DNA of 64,000 nucleotides from Neobacillus sp. OS1-2 (GCF_030915505.1 NZ_CP133265.1:2632001-2696000), one strand, 5' to 3'. Positions 36,148-46,002 are shown, counted from the stretch's first letter. Translations and numbers: made by a program. Notes: generated by a model not told the origin, from the letters alone.

Positions 36148-37020
36148 TCATTTTTCCTCATCTAGAAACACCGTAACGATTACACCATCGATATTATTTC
36201 CTGAAATTTTATAAGGGTGATTAGCGGGTATTTCGATTGTAGTTGTTCGGGAAATCTGATAATAAAAAATCATATAGTTTTCTCCATTAACATTAATGGA
36301 GATCCTCTTTTTTTCTTTCAGATAATCCAAGTATTCTTCCAAAACGAAATTCTTTTCTTTCATAATGGCACTATGAGGTACACCAACATAACGGATATGC
36401 CACGGTTCGTATTTAATTCCTGTCACAGCTGTTTTCCCTTCTGGATAACGGAGGATAAACCCATGTTTCCAAGCATTGTTTTCCAGCCATTTTCCTTCAG
36501 GTGCCTGACTCATTTTCATTTGAGAAGACCCGACATCAAGTGATAAACCTAAATTATGTTCGCTATACCCTGCTGGTAAAGCATAGTCAGAACCCATTTG
36601 GTTGTATAGCGCATCTTGTTCATCAAAGTCCCGAAAGCCACTAGAAATTAAAAAATGATGGACTCCGTCTTTTTCAGCTGAAACGGTCATCTTTGAAAAT
36701 TGATGTACAATCTCTTCTGATAATTTCATTTCACTAGTAAGTAAACCAAATCCCGTTATCAATTCATTGTGCCTACTTAGATCAATAATATCTTTTTTTA
36801 TACTATCTTGATCAACAGGGTACTGATTGTTTACCAAAAGTAGAGTGCCTTGATGAATTTGCTCTTTCGTCACCTCTATCTTTTGAACATCCCCAGCCAT
36901 TTCTTTCTTTTCTACTCGTTCATTGTAATTTGGGTTATTAATCTCTTTTTCATCTTGGAGATAGTGAAACAAATAAATACTAGCGAAACCTATTACGAAT
37001 AAAAAAAACCACTTTTTCAT
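36148..37020 (-). CDS. VanY-type D-alanyl-D-alanine carboxypeptidase
   Basis: A 290-aa membrane-anchored peptidase: an N-terminal membrane helix (MKKWFFLFVIGFASIYLF), then the M15B VanY domain with SGFRDFDEQ, the zinc site SEHNLGLSLDVG (His and Asp) and EPWHIRYVG (His). A C-terminal extension of about 60 residues is strand-rich. The enzyme removes the terminal D-Ala from peptidoglycan precursors. The start is at 37020, behind AAGGAGGACG. The last 40 bp of spacing to vanZ suggest one transcript. Confidence 0.85.
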   Translation of the reverse strand: MKKWFFLFVIGFASIYLFHYLQDEKEINNPNYNERVEKKEMAGDVQKIEVTKEQIHQGTLLLVNNQYPVDQDSIKKDIIDLSRHNELITGFGLLTSEMKLSEEIVHQFSKMTVSAEKDGVHHFLISSGFRDFDEQDALYNQMGSDYALPAGYSEHNLGLSLDVGSSQMKMSQAPEGKWLENNAWKHGFILRYPEGKTAVTGIKYEPWHIRYVGVPHSAIMKEKNFVLEEYLDYLKEKKRISINVNGENYMIFYYQISRTTTIEIPANHPYKISGNNIDGVIVTVFLDEEK

Positions 37021-37280
37021 TTTTACGTCCTCCTTGAATGCATGATTCGAGTATAAGCAGGACAATTAAAATAAAAAGTGGGGTAAATCTTAAATTCTTC
37101 TTAAATCTATTAACCGGATCTTACATTTAACTATTTTATTGTGACCGCTTAAAAGAGATGACACAGTTTTTGCCTGTAAATGGGGACACCTTTTTCCAGT
37201 TGAGACGTAGATTCACTAAATGATCTTCTCCATTTAGATGTGGTATGTTTATTTACAGTAAATATTCAAGGGGGTAACCG

Positions 37281-38228
37281 ATGAATAAAACAGACCGTTT
37301 GTTAGCTATCGTACTGGAGCTGCAACGTAAAAAAGTTGTACGGGCCGAAGATTTGGCGACCCTATTTGAAATTAGCGTGCGGACCATCTACCGCGACATC
37401 CAGGCGCTGAGTGAAGCGGGCGTGCCGATCATAGGAGCCCCTGGGACAGGATATTCCCTGATGGAAGGCTATTTCCTACCGCCGATTAGTTTCACGGTAC
37501 CAGAAGCCGTGAGCTTGCTGATTGGAACGGACTTTATCAAACAAAGATTTGATGATGATTATCGTGTCAAGGCTCAAGATGCCGGCGGTAAAATTGAGGC
37601 AATTCTACCGGTGAGTGTACGCAATGAAACATCTCGTGTACGCAAGGTTATGCGGTTGCTCATTTCTGATAAACAGGTTAAGCAGTCAAAAGAAAAAGAA
37701 TATCTAGAAAAAATCCGTCGAGCGATATTAGACGAGAGAAAGATCAGCTTTCATTATGTAAAAAGACTTGCAGATTCCGAGGGGGATCGCCATAGTGTTC
37801 GTACCGTTGCTCCCTACGGATTGGTGCTCGTTCAAGGATCATGGATGCTCGTGGCCCGTTGTGATCTGCGCCAGGAAATTCGCCATTTCCGCTTGTCCCG
37901 AATGACGGAACTCATCGTTCTGGGAGAACGATTTGAACTTCCAACGCACTTTAACTTAAGGGAATATACCCCTCCAGATGATCGACTCTTGCTAGTTCGC
38001 CTCCGATTTAACCATGATATCGCAGATAAGGTGAAAGAATCGAACTTTCATTACATAGAGGAAATGGAAGAGCATCAAGATGGATTGCAGGTGGTCTTAC
38101 GCGTACGTCAACACGACGAATTGGTGCAATGGGTGCTTGGCTGGGGAGCTGCTGCGATTGTATTGGAGCCTGAATCATTCCGAAATCGGATTCGTGAGGA
38201 AGCCCAAAAAATGTTTAAACGCTACTGA
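37281..38228 (+). CDS. YafY-type WYL-domain transcriptional regulator
   Basis: A 315-aa regulator: HTH_11 at the N-terminus (RAEDLATLFEISVRTIYRDI, about 20-40), WYL domain (TVAPYGLVLVQGSWMLVARC, then IRHFRLSRM) and WCX domain. The gene is richer in G+C than most neighbours, like the VOC gene 300 bp downstream, so the two may have been acquired together. GGGGG precedes the ATG. It may regulate the VOC gene. Confidence 0.85.
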   Translation: MNKTDRLLAIVLELQRKKVVRAEDLATLFEISVRTIYRDIQALSEAGVPIIGAPGTGYSLMEGYFLPPISFTVPEAVSLLIGTDFIKQRFDDDYRVKAQDAGGKIEAILPVSVRNETSRVRKVMRLLISDKQVKQSKEKEYLEKIRRAILDERKISFHYVKRLADSEGDRHSVRTVAPYGLVLVQGSWMLVARCDLRQEIRHFRLSRMTELIVLGERFELPTHFNLREYTPPDDRLLLVRLRFNHDIADKVKESNFHYIEEMEEHQDGLQVVLRVRQHDELVQWVLGWGAAAIVLEPESFRNRIREEAQKMFKRY

Positions 38229-38253
38229 CATACTGTTGTCAGTAGCGTCATTT
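38220..38253 (+). terminator. terminator after WYL regulator
   Basis: CGCTACTGAC / GTCAGTAGCG perfect stem overlapping the stop codon, followed by CATTTT. Confidence 0.8.
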
Positions 38254-38521
38254 TATAATCGGAGTAAGTAAACATAAAGGGGGGAGAGATAAAGGCGAAG
38301 TATGTCTTGCTTCAGTTTGGGCACATCGCCTTTCAACTTCCATAGGAATTATTTCATTTCACTATGGATCAATTGAGCAACAGCCAGGCATGGAAGTATG
38401 GAAGTAGAACCAAATGGTTCAGTTTCTGATTAAATTGGGCCTTTACGGAAACTTCACTGATTCTAGCCCAAAATGAAATGATACGAGATTGTATCATTTA
38501 TTATAGGAAGGATGGTATATT

Positions 38522-38926
38522 GTGAATTTTGCTTCTGTACGCATCATTACGGACGACGTGGATCGTCTTGTCAAGTTCTATGAAAGAGTCATGGGTGTTT
38601 CGGCGGAACGCCCCGCGCCAGTCTTTGCCGAATTCATTCTTCCATCGTGCACCCTTGCAATCGGTCATTCGCAGACGGTGCCACTGTTTGGCACTGGTTC
38701 CGCAGTGGCGGCCGATAATCACACCGTCATCATCGAGTTCCGCGTCCACAATGTCGATGCCGAATACGAGCGCTTGAAACCGTTTGTCGACGAGTGGGTA
38801 AAGAAACCGACCACGATGCCGTGGGGGAACCGTGCTATGTTGTTCCGTGATCCCGACGGAAACCTCGTTAACCTCTTCAGTCCTGTGACCGAGGAAGCTA
38901 TCAAACGGTTCAGCAGAAGGGGTTGA
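38522..38926 (+). CDS. VOC-family (glyoxalase-fold) protein
   Basis: A 134-aa protein of the vicinal oxygen chelate family: RIITDDVDRLVKFYERVMG at the start, a mid strand FAEFILP and the terminal FRDPDGNLVNLFSP motif with the metal-binding Glu/Asp context. The start is GTG with AAGGATGG upstream. Two counted 60-base lines are 55-58% G+C, well above the surrounding AT-rich DNA, which suggests transfer from a higher-G+C donor. Substrate unknown; antibiotic or metabolite detoxification are the usual roles. Confidence 0.8.
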   Translation: MNFASVRIITDDVDRLVKFYERVMGVSAERPAPVFAEFILPSCTLAIGHSQTVPLFGTGSAVAADNHTVIIEFRVHNVDAEYERLKPFVDEWVKKPTTMPWGNRAMLFRDPDGNLVNLFSPVTEEAIKRFSRRG

Positions 38927-39043
38927 AGAGAAGTAATTAACTTGTGATCAACAATCAGGCCAGATAATGAAGTAAACCCAAGTTGTTACAATATAAATTT
39001 AAACCAGCGATACACAAGTATATTTGAATTCCACCTAAATGGT

Positions 39044-39071
39044 TTGACAAATTTGAGCAAATTTATATAAT
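39044..39071 (+). promoter_or_regulatory. promoter and operator of the ArsR-type gene
   Basis: TTGACA (39044-39049) and TATAAT (39066-39071) with 16-bp spacing. The spacer holds a perfect palindrome AAATTTG-AG-CAAATTT (39049-39064), an ideal autorepression site. The ATG of the gene lies only 7 bp after the -10. Confidence 0.8.
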
Positions 39072-39077
39072 AGTTTT

Positions 39078-39365
39078 ATGGTATTAAAACAATTGGATGA
39101 TCACCAACGCATTAAGATATTTAATGCTTTGGCGGATGAGAAAAGAATACAGATGATTCGTTTACTATTTCACGAGAGCAATCGCCCTATGTGTTCGGAA
39201 ATTGGGAGGAGTTTAGGGATCAGTAAGTCAAACGGTTCATATCATTTGAAAATTTTATCCGACGCACAATTAGTACTGATTGAACGTGAAGGTGTGACAA
39301 AGTATGTCACGCTAAACAAAGAGATATTTGATTATTATTTACCGGGTTTCTTGGCTACGCTCTGA
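39078..39365 (+). CDS. ArsR-family regulator, apparently leaderless
   Basis: A 95-aa winged-helix protein of the ArsR family (HQRIKIFNALADEKRIQMIR; recognition helix ISKSNGSYHLKILSD). No metal-binding CxC or similar motif is present, so the inducer is probably not a metal. The first ATG is 7 bp from the -10 box and there is no ribosome site, so the mRNA is probably leaderless. It precedes an MFS pump and a palindrome lies in front of that pump, which suggests it represses both. Confidence 0.8.
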   Translation: MVLKQLDDHQRIKIFNALADEKRIQMIRLLFHESNRPMCSEIGRSLGISKSNGSYHLKILSDAQLVLIEREGVTKYVTLNKEIFDYYLPGFLATL

Positions 39366-39380
39366 AGTAGCCACTTTTTT
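39352..39380 (+). terminator. terminator after ArsR-type gene
   Basis: TGGCTAC / GTAGCCA stem and a T7 run. Confidence 0.8.
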
Positions 39381-39384
39381 TATC

Positions 39385-39412
39385 TTATAGTCATAAGGTT
39401 TTATGACTATAA
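39385..39412. promoter_or_regulatory. palindrome upstream of the MFS gene
   Basis: TTATAGTCATAA-ggtt-TTATGACTATAA, a perfect 12-bp inverted repeat with no T-run after it. It is more likely an operator than a terminator. Confidence 0.55.
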
Positions 39413-39437
39413 AACAAAGTGAGAAGGAGATAAAAAT

Positions 39438-40769
39438 ATGAAGATGAAAAGTAAAGAAAATGGTCTTATCCTAACCTTGTGTTTCATCGTTTTATCGGGT
39501 GTGATGAATTCAATTTTGTTTAATGTGGCACTTGTCGATATGAAAGGAGAACTAGGGGTAACAACTTCTATGATTAGTTGGGTAGTGATTTTATATACTT
39601 TGGTCACTGCCTTTGGTTCTATTACTTACAGTAAATTGGCGTCATACTTCCAACTTAAGACCTTATTAATCTTCGGTGTGTGTATCTTCGTGAGTGGTTC
39701 CATTATTGGTTCCATAACCAATCAGTATATCTTTGTGATCATAGCAAGGATTATTCAATCTGCTGGAGGCAGTTCTTTCATTGCCTTGTCCATGATTATC
39801 GCCAATCAAAATATGACAGCATCTAAAAGAGACCTTGCATTAACGTTAATTAGTGGATGTTTATCATTAGGTTCAGGAATAGGATTTTTGATTGGAGGCA
39901 CGTTTACTTTCTTATGGGGCTGGCATTCTTTGTTTTTATTGATGTTGTTGGTGGTTCTAACACTCATCGGGTTATTTTTGGTGATGCCTTCCGGGTATGC
40001 CAACGGGAAAAAGGTGACCGATCCTTTTGACTTCATCGGGTTATTTTATTTATTGATTTTCGTTGTGTCGTTTATTCTGGGGGTTAAAATGAATGGCTAT
40101 CTCCTTATCATAACTGCTCTGTCAGTAGTTGGTTTAATGACTCATGGGAACCGCAGAGATTTGGCTCTATTTGTCGATCTGTCTGTTTTTGGAAATTTTG
40201 CATTTAACAGATTGCTTGTGATAAGCTTTGTTAATAACGCAGCTATGGTGGGCATTGTGTTTTTATTCCCATTATTAACGGAGCAGCGCTTTCATCATTC
40301 AGCCATTGGCACAGGTTTTATTTTGGGTGTGATCTCAATCTTTGCCTTTTTGACAAGCTTCATCGCAAAAAAGAGCCTGCATCTCATAAGCAGTAAGCAA
40401 CTTATTGGATATTCCGTGATCATAGAACTTTTAGGATTCCTGATATTGGCAACTTTCGGTGTAAGACAATCTGTATTCGCAACTCTTGGAGTTTTCTCCA
40501 TTTATATCGCTTTTACAATGATGACTGTGGCAATCAATATTGAAATTCCACAAACGATAGAAAAGGACAAAAATGCGATGGGTTTAGGAATATATAATCT
40601 TATCAACTTTCTGGGCATGTCATTTGGACCTGCCATATCCAGCCGCATTTTAGAATCGTTCTCTCATTTCAGTTATGCTTTCATCTTTTTTGTTATTATT
40701 TTAATTTTGTCGATGATTTTATCATTAATAGGATCCAATCAACTATCATCAAAGCATGCAAAATTATAA
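39438..40769 (+). CDS. MFS multidrug/tetracycline-type exporter
   Basis: A 443-aa membrane protein with about 12-14 helices, DHA2/TetL-like in character. Seen: the N-terminal VALVDMKGELG, then SMISWVVILYTLVTAFGS and RIIQSAGGSSFIALSMI (the antiporter motif-C region GGTFTFLWGWHSLF). Such pumps use the proton gradient to export drugs. AAGGAGAT precedes the ATG. Control by the ArsR-type gene upstream is inferred. The substrate is unknown. Confidence 0.85.
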   Translation: MKMKSKENGLILTLCFIVLSGVMNSILFNVALVDMKGELGVTTSMISWVVILYTLVTAFGSITYSKLASYFQLKTLLIFGVCIFVSGSIIGSITNQYIFVIIARIIQSAGGSSFIALSMIIANQNMTASKRDLALTLISGCLSLGSGIGFLIGGTFTFLWGWHSLFLLMLLVVLTLIGLFLVMPSGYANGKKVTDPFDFIGLFYLLIFVVSFILGVKMNGYLLIITALSVVGLMTHGNRRDLALFVDLSVFGNFAFNRLLVISFVNNAAMVGIVFLFPLLTEQRFHHSAIGTGFILGVISIFAFLTSFIAKKSLHLISSKQLIGYSVIIELLGFLILATFGVRQSVFATLGVFSIYIAFTMMTVAINIEIPQTIEKDKNAMGLGIYNLINFLGMSFGPAISSRILESFSHFSYAFIFFVIILILSMILSLIGSNQLSSKHAKL

Positions 40770-40788
40770 CCTACAGGAGGTGACAGAA

Positions 40789-41007
40789 ATGAAAAATGAT
40801 TATGGTTTCACTTTAAGAATTTGTGCTGTTGTTACCATAATAATTTTGGGTATCACAAGTCCATTGTGGTCAAAAACTGTATTAAATAGTGATATAGAAA
40901 GTAAGTCATTCCCTGAATTAGTAGTCATCTTTACTTCAATAGCTATTGTTATTTTCTTCATTTTAGGAAGACCGATTCATCATATCTCAAATGTGCTAAA
41001 AAAGTAA
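40789..41007 (+). CDS. small two-helix membrane protein
   Basis: A 72-aa protein with two membrane helices (ICAVVTIIILGITSPLW and LVVIFTSIAIVIFFILG). The strong AGGAGGTG gives the start at 40789. It lies 19 bp after the MFS gene and is probably co-transcribed. Its role is unknown. Confidence 0.6.
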   Translation: MKNDYGFTLRICAVVTIIILGITSPLWSKTVLNSDIESKSFPELVVIFTSIAIVIFFILGRPIHHISNVLKK

Positions 41008-41098
41008 TATAAAATAAAGGGTAGAAGGATTCTGATAACTAATTTCACCTTCGTTATTTATGTGTATTTGCTGTTTAACACAAGAAGTAATTAAAATA

Positions 41099-41144
41099 AA
41101 GAGCCTAAGATATGCAATATTTGTCTATTTCGGCTCTTTTTCCT
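41099..41144 (+). terminator. terminator after MFS operon
   Basis: AAGAGCC / GGCTCTT closing stem with a long AT-rich loop and T5. Confidence 0.6.
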
Positions 41145-41304
41145 TAAACAGCATTTATTATTAATTACCAAAACATTTTGGATGGGTTAATAAGTGAATA
41201 ATATTCGTAAATCCTCCATTGTAAATGACATTTGTTATTAACCCTAATTTCCAGTTAAGTGTTTCACTTATATGTGAGCAAAAACTGTGTTACTTTACTT
41301 GACG

Positions 41305-42417
41305 TCACATTTGTTCAATCTCCTGTGGAAAACGGACTTCAAACATGGTTCGTATGACAGTACTTTCAGCATGTATCTTTCCGTTATGCTGCTCTACAAT
41401 GTTCTTCGCAATAAATAGACCTAAACCTGTACTATCCTTTTGATCCGTTCTTGCCTTGTCACCCGTATAAAACATATCGAACAGATGTGGCAAGTCTTCT
41501 TCGGGTATAAAATCTCCATAATTAATGATCTGGACAACCACTTCTTCTGCTTCCATATAGCCATTCATATCGATAAATTGACCATCATATCCATAATAAG
41601 TGGCATTGGTTAGAATATTTTCAAACACACGTGCTAACAAGTCGCCGTCACCTAAAATGGGTAAATCAGGCGAAATATTCATGCGAACGGTCAAATTACT
41701 TTTTTCGAAAATCGGAAATAATTCTTCGTTTAACTGAAAAAGCAGCTCACTTATATTCACTAGTTTTTGCTCAATGGGTAACATCCCATAGTTCATTCGT
41801 GTTATTTCAAATAATTCGTCAATAAGCTTTTCTAAACGCTGAGATTTGGTATAGGCAATCGTTAAAAAATGTCTAACTTGTTCTTCCGTCAAATCCTTTT
41901 CTTTCAGAATTAAATCCAAATATCCTAAAACAGAGGTCAGAGGTGTACGTAAATCATGTGCTAAATTGACGACTAACTGTTCCTTGCTGCTTTCCGAGAA
42001 ATCTCCTCTTGCTATCGCTTCTTGTAACTTTTCACTCGCCTGATTAATATCGTGAGCAATATGTTCAAATTCATCATTCGATTTTAGTTGAACGCGATAG
42101 GTGAAATCCCCCTGAGCAAGATAGCGAATACCAGTGGAAATCTCCTTGAAATACATTGAATAACGCTTTGTAAATAAATAAAAGAACAGGAAGGAAAGGG
42201 GGATAAAGATCAGTAAAAAGAAATTAATATCACCTGTATCTTTCAAAATTTGCCGATAAAAAAACAGTGTTTCACCGAATTGGACGTATGTATGATAATA
42301 AAATTGGAGTCCCCTAAAGATTAAATAGGTGATGGTTCCTGATAGCAGCATACTTAAGCCAAATAATAGAACCATCATGGATCGAAAACTGCGTACAGCC
42401 TTACCCATTGAATGCAT
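41305..42417 (-). CDS. VanS-like sensor histidine kinase
   Basis: A 370-aa membrane kinase: two membrane helices (MMVLLFGLSMLLSGTITYLIF and FFLLIFIPLSFLFFYLF), a HAMP domain, the phosphoacceptor region VNLAHDLRTPLTSVLGYL (H-box) and the ATP-binding N, G1 and G2 boxes (NILTNATYYG, DMFYTGDKA, STGLGLFIAKNIVEQHNG). It overlaps the response-regulator gene. The pair resembles VanR/VanS, but no vanHAX genes are nearby; the vanY/vanZ-like genes lie about 4 kb away. The stimulus is not known. Confidence 0.85.
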   Translation of the reverse strand: MHSMGKAVRSFRSMMVLLFGLSMLLSGTITYLIFRGLQFYYHTYVQFGETLFFYRQILKDTGDINFFLLIFIPLSFLFFYLFTKRYSMYFKEISTGIRYLAQGDFTYRVQLKSNDEFEHIAHDINQASEKLQEAIARGDFSESSKEQLVVNLAHDLRTPLTSVLGYLDLILKEKDLTEEQVRHFLTIAYTKSQRLEKLIDELFEITRMNYGMLPIEQKLVNISELLFQLNEELFPIFEKSNLTVRMNISPDLPILGDGDLLARVFENILTNATYYGYDGQFIDMNGYMEAEEVVVQIINYGDFIPEEDLPHLFDMFYTGDKARTDQKDSTGLGLFIAKNIVEQHNGKIHAESTVIRTMFEVRFPQEIEQM

Positions 42418-43096
42418 ACCCAACGCCCCATACCGTTTTGATCCATGTGTTTTTTCGGGCATCTTCTTTCAATTTTTTACGTAACGTACGTATATGTACC
42501 ATAACGGTATTTCCACTTTCATAATAGGCATCTCCCCAAACTTGCTGGAAGATATTTTCCGCACTGTATACTTTCTTTGGATGGCTGGACAGTAAATATA
42601 AAATATCAAACTCTTTAGGAGTTAACTCAATATTTTCACCATATAACGTAACGGTACGCTGCTCAGGTGAAATAACCAAGCCGCCAAATTCTAGTATAGA
42701 ATGATGATCATTTTGGGGTTGATTTAGCTTCATAAAGCGTCTTAATTGCGCATTTACACGTGCAACCAATTCAATAGGGGTAAATGGTTTCGTCATATAA
42801 TCATCTGCACCTATCACGAGTCCCTGAACCTTATCGAAATCAGAAGTTTTAGCACTTACAAATATGATCGGCATATTATGCTGTTTTCGAATTAGGCTGG
42901 TGAGTTCGTATCCATCCATTCTAGGCATCATAATATCTAAGATAAGCAAATCAATAGGTTGGGACCGGATAACTTGCAGTGCTTCTTGACCATCAGATAC
43001 TTTAACAACATGGTACCCCTCTTTCTCTACATGGATGGCGATCAGATCTGCAATCTCCTGTTCATCATCCGCTATTAAAATAGATATCGGTTTCAT
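42401..43096 (-). CDS. VanR-like OmpR-family response regulator
   Basis: A 231-aa regulator: receiver domain with acidic DDEQE, phosphorylated Asp in LLILDIMMPRMDG (about residue 52) and Lys in MTKPF (about 103), then the OmpR winged helix (ELTPKEFDILYLLSSHP, ending VWGVGYAF). It is the first gene of the pair, with the kinase overlapping its 3' end. Targets are unknown. Confidence 0.9.
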   Translation of the reverse strand: MKPISILIADDEQEIADLIAIHVEKEGYHVVKVSDGQEALQVIRSQPIDLLILDIMMPRMDGYELTSLIRKQHNMPIIFVSAKTSDFDKVQGLVIGADDYMTKPFTPIELVARVNAQLRRFMKLNQPQNDHHSILEFGGLVISPEQRTVTLYGENIELTPKEFDILYLLSSHPKKVYSAENIFQQVWGDAYYESGNTVMVHIRTLRKKLKEDARKNTWIKTVWGVGYAFNG

Positions 43097-44168
43097 CTAT
43101 TCTCCTCCTATTTTATCGATCCATTCAGTGGATGATTATCCAATTGAATATCCTAACGAAATTTCTCCCAAAGACTTAAATGATTTCAGCTAGCTGGAAT
43201 GTCAAATAAATTGGTTCTACTATAGTATATTCTATTATTTCCTTGTCTTTTTCAAGAATATGGACCGAATGCGATATATGATAATAAAAGATTTAATAAG
43301 TGTATTTATGGGACAAAAACGGATGTGTTATTTTGTAAAGGATTCCGTTTTGAGGTGCATTTCTAATAATACGTGCCGAAATGAATGCCGTAATGGCATC
43401 ATGATTGGTATATAAAAAAGTAAAACTCGCCGTAATTGGAGAGAAGACAAAAACCTTTTTTAAATAAAATCTCACTTTACTTGTGATTCGTTTCATCATA
43501 ATCTTTTAAATATGATATCTGCTCCCTTATCTCGGAAATAGCAAAAGTAAATAAGCAGAGAATTTCCGGTTAAATGCAGAATGGAGCATGTTTAGGGGTA
43601 AATAAGGGGAGCTTTTTCGCTTATGCACAGCAAAATCCCCCATTTTTGAATTCTTCGAGTCAATAGGCGGAATCTCTCCATCTATTTCAGCCCTTTTTAA
43701 TAAAAGTTACCATTTAGGCGAAATTCTTCCGTTTATTTATCAGCTAGGGGGTCTTAACCTGATCCCCTAACTGATAAGTGCAGGCCTTCTTGATCCTAGA
43801 TACGGAATCAGCATTGTTTTATCAACCAGCATAAAAAATCATCGGCACTGCTAATGACAGAAATTTTGACCATCTTTATTAATTGTATAATACATATTGT
43901 CCATCATAATAATGATGTTAATTGCAATGTCAATGTTAATGATATTTCGTAGAAGCGTTGATAAATAAAGGAAAAGACGTATGCCGATTCATACGTCCAT
44001 TCTTGTGTCATTTATTAAGAATTCACCCGAAAACGGAACCCTTTAGTTATTTTGGGGAACGTTTAATTCTTTATTGAACAAACGATGCAGGATACTTTAA
44101 GAACGATTATAATTGAATAATGAACTTAACTCAGAGATGTTGCTGTTTCATAATTAGGGAGGTATACG
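43097..44168. repeat. long intergenic region with dispersed repeats
   Basis: No convincing gene; a 68-aa minus frame at 43293-43499 has no ribosome site. The segment 43555-43740 repeats the units seen at 13380-13550 (GGCGGAATCTCTCC at about 43667, AGGGGAGCTTTTTCGCTTA at about 43606). A stem CAGCTAGGGG / CCCCTAACTG lies at 43741-43778. Confidence 0.5.
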
Positions 44169-44591
44169 GTGAAGTTTTTTATAAAGTTAAATACGATTAG
44201 TATCTTAAACGCTTTAGCGTTGTTTATAGCAATAGAACTCATAGTAAATGTATCGCATATTAGTAGGTTAACTGGCTGGGAATGGGATAATGTTTACTTA
44301 ATAATTGCTGTTATTAATGTTATAGGACTCCTACTTTCGACCATTTTCTTCATTTACTTAACAAAAAAATGGACACTAGGTAGAAAATACAGCTATTTGT
44401 CACTCCTTTTGTGGTTACCATATTTTATTCTTTGTTTCTCTTTTTTTCCTGTTGTTTTTCCTATTAATGCAGGAGTAACACTTTTCCCAAGATTTAGCCT
44501 TCTGATTTATGGGTCTGTCATTCTGTATCCTGTTTACCTCTTATTTATTAACCTATATGCTACACCACTGCGTACAGATTATGAGGAATAA
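44169..44591 (+). CDS. hypothetical four-helix membrane protein
   Basis: A 140-aa protein with four membrane segments (ALALFIAIELIVNVSHI, NVIGLLLSTIFFIYL, LLLWLPYFILCFSFF and a last one near SVILYPVYLLF). It starts with GTG behind AGGGAGG. No family recognised. It stands alone. Confidence 0.55.
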   Translation: MKFFIKLNTISILNALALFIAIELIVNVSHISRLTGWEWDNVYLIIAVINVIGLLLSTIFFIYLTKKWTLGRKYSYLSLLLWLPYFILCFSFFPVVFPINAGVTLFPRFSLLIYGSVILYPVYLLFINLYATPLRTDYEE

Positions 44592-45316
44592 GGCGTAAAT
44601 CATGAAGGTCACTTTTAGCACCTACTCATCTTGCTTATTGAACTAACTGGTTAGTTGATCTAAGAAGGATTAACGCTTATTTTAAGAATTAACGCTTATT
44701 TTTGTGGAAATTCCACAACAACAGTTGGTTTAGGGGAGGAGAATCCGACTACAGCCCTTATTAAACAATTGGGTCATTTAATTGAATAAAACTTAAAAGA
44801 AAATTGGGTATGTATGTTAGGGTTTAGAAGAAATTGTGAAGTTTTGTACTTAAAGTAACGGGTCAGGTTAGTTTAACAAGAAACTTTAGTCATTATGTTG
44901 CATTAGAGAAAAAATACGCAACAAAATAGAGAGAGAGAAATCCTCTCCAGATAAGTTCTTTATTGCTGAAATAGAAACTGCTCTCTAAATTTCCGTGGAT
45001 GAATACTTTTATCATTCTTATCCGTCCACGTAACAATCACCTTTAATTGTTTTGCTTTAGTGTATAAAGGAAAGTTTTGGTGCTCATAACAGTTATGGGG
45101 AAGATGAGGTTGTGATTAATACAAGTGGTGAACTAATTAGTTATAAACACTTAAAAACATATCCTTGAACTACAACTACCGTGTACAATAGTAATCAAAG
45201 GGGTTGCCTATGGCCGCTCCTTTCTTTATTGAGGTAACGCGGCAGTTTAGTTCAAAAAGGATTTCGAGATAATTTAGAGAATATTTTAGGATATTCGTTC
45301 GTGTAGGGGGGTTACC
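44592..45316. pseudogene. gap with a gene remnant
   Basis: No intact gene. A frame at 45073-45168 (SFGAHNSYGEDEVVINTSGE, then LISYKHLKTYP and stop) looks like a coding 3' end without its start. The rest is AT-rich. Confidence 0.35.
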
Positions 45317-45829
45317 ATGGAATCCGGCAATATTATTCGTAAAGCATCAGAATCCGATACCATGGCTATTCTAGAAATCTACAATCAGGGGATTGAAGAT
45401 AGAATCGCTACACTTGAGGAAGAAACAAAGGATTATTCCTATATGAAGGAATGGTTTGAAAGGCATCAAGGTCGATATAATATCTTAGTGGCGGAACAGG
45501 ACGGAATCATTGCAGGATGGGCATCTTTAAATCCATACAGTAACCGCTGTGCGTATGACGGGGTCGCGGATCTTTCCATCTACATTTCAAGGAACCATAG
45601 AGGGAAAGGTTTGGGGAAGCAGCTTCTTGCTGAAATTGAATCCCTTGCATCAGCCAACGGTTTCCATAAAATAGTTCTCTTCACATTCCCCTTCAATCGA
45701 TTAGGGCAGGGATTGTACCGGAAAATGGGATACCGCGAAGTAGGCGTATTTCGAAACCAAGGGAAGCTAGACGGTGAATTTGTAGATGTCATGGCAATGG
45801 AAAAATTATTGTTAAGTAACACTTATTAA
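45317..45829 (+). CDS. ArsN1-like GNAT acetyltransferase
   Basis: A 170-aa GNAT enzyme close to arsinothricin/phosphinothricin acetyltransferases: IYNQGIEDRIATLEEE near the N-terminus, WASLNPYSNRCAYDGVADLS and the acetyl-CoA loop NHRGKGLGKQLL. Together with the arsenic genes that follow, this points to ArsN1, which acetylates the antibiotic arsinothricin. GGGGGG precedes the ATG. It has its own terminator, so it is a separate unit of the island. Confidence 0.75.
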   Translation: MESGNIIRKASESDTMAILEIYNQGIEDRIATLEEETKDYSYMKEWFERHQGRYNILVAEQDGIIAGWASLNPYSNRCAYDGVADLSIYISRNHRGKGLGKQLLAEIESLASANGFHKIVLFTFPFNRLGQGLYRKMGYREVGVFRNQGKLDGEFVDVMAMEKLLLSNTY

Positions 45830-45862
45830 TTATATTTAAAACCAGAGTACAATTTTTTTAAG

Positions 45863-45886
45863 AAGCCCTGATTAAGGGCTTTTTTC
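45863..45886 (+). terminator. terminator after arsN1-like gene
   Basis: AAGCCCT / AGGGCTT stem and a T6 run. Confidence 0.85.
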
Positions 45887-45978
45887 GATCTCTTATACTA
45901 AATCTGCATCCAAACTGAACGCATACGGTATACTCTGTTGTAAAGAATATGTAAAGAGGAATTTTTCTCTTGTAATAT

Positions 45979-46002
45979 ATAAGTAATTGGTTATATGCTT
46001 AT
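45979..46002. promoter_or_regulatory. candidate ArsR operator
   Basis: ATAAG-n14-CTTAT inverted repeat in the arsR leader, within an AT-rich promoter region. Confidence 0.45.

Noticed and set aside
41305..43096. Vancomycin-resistance operon
   Set aside because: VanRS-like and VanY/VanZ-like genes are present but separated and without vanHAX; no resistance cluster is supported.
43293..43499. 68-aa minus frame in the long intergenic region
   Set aside because: No ribosome site and no family; the area is dominated by repeats and decayed sequence.
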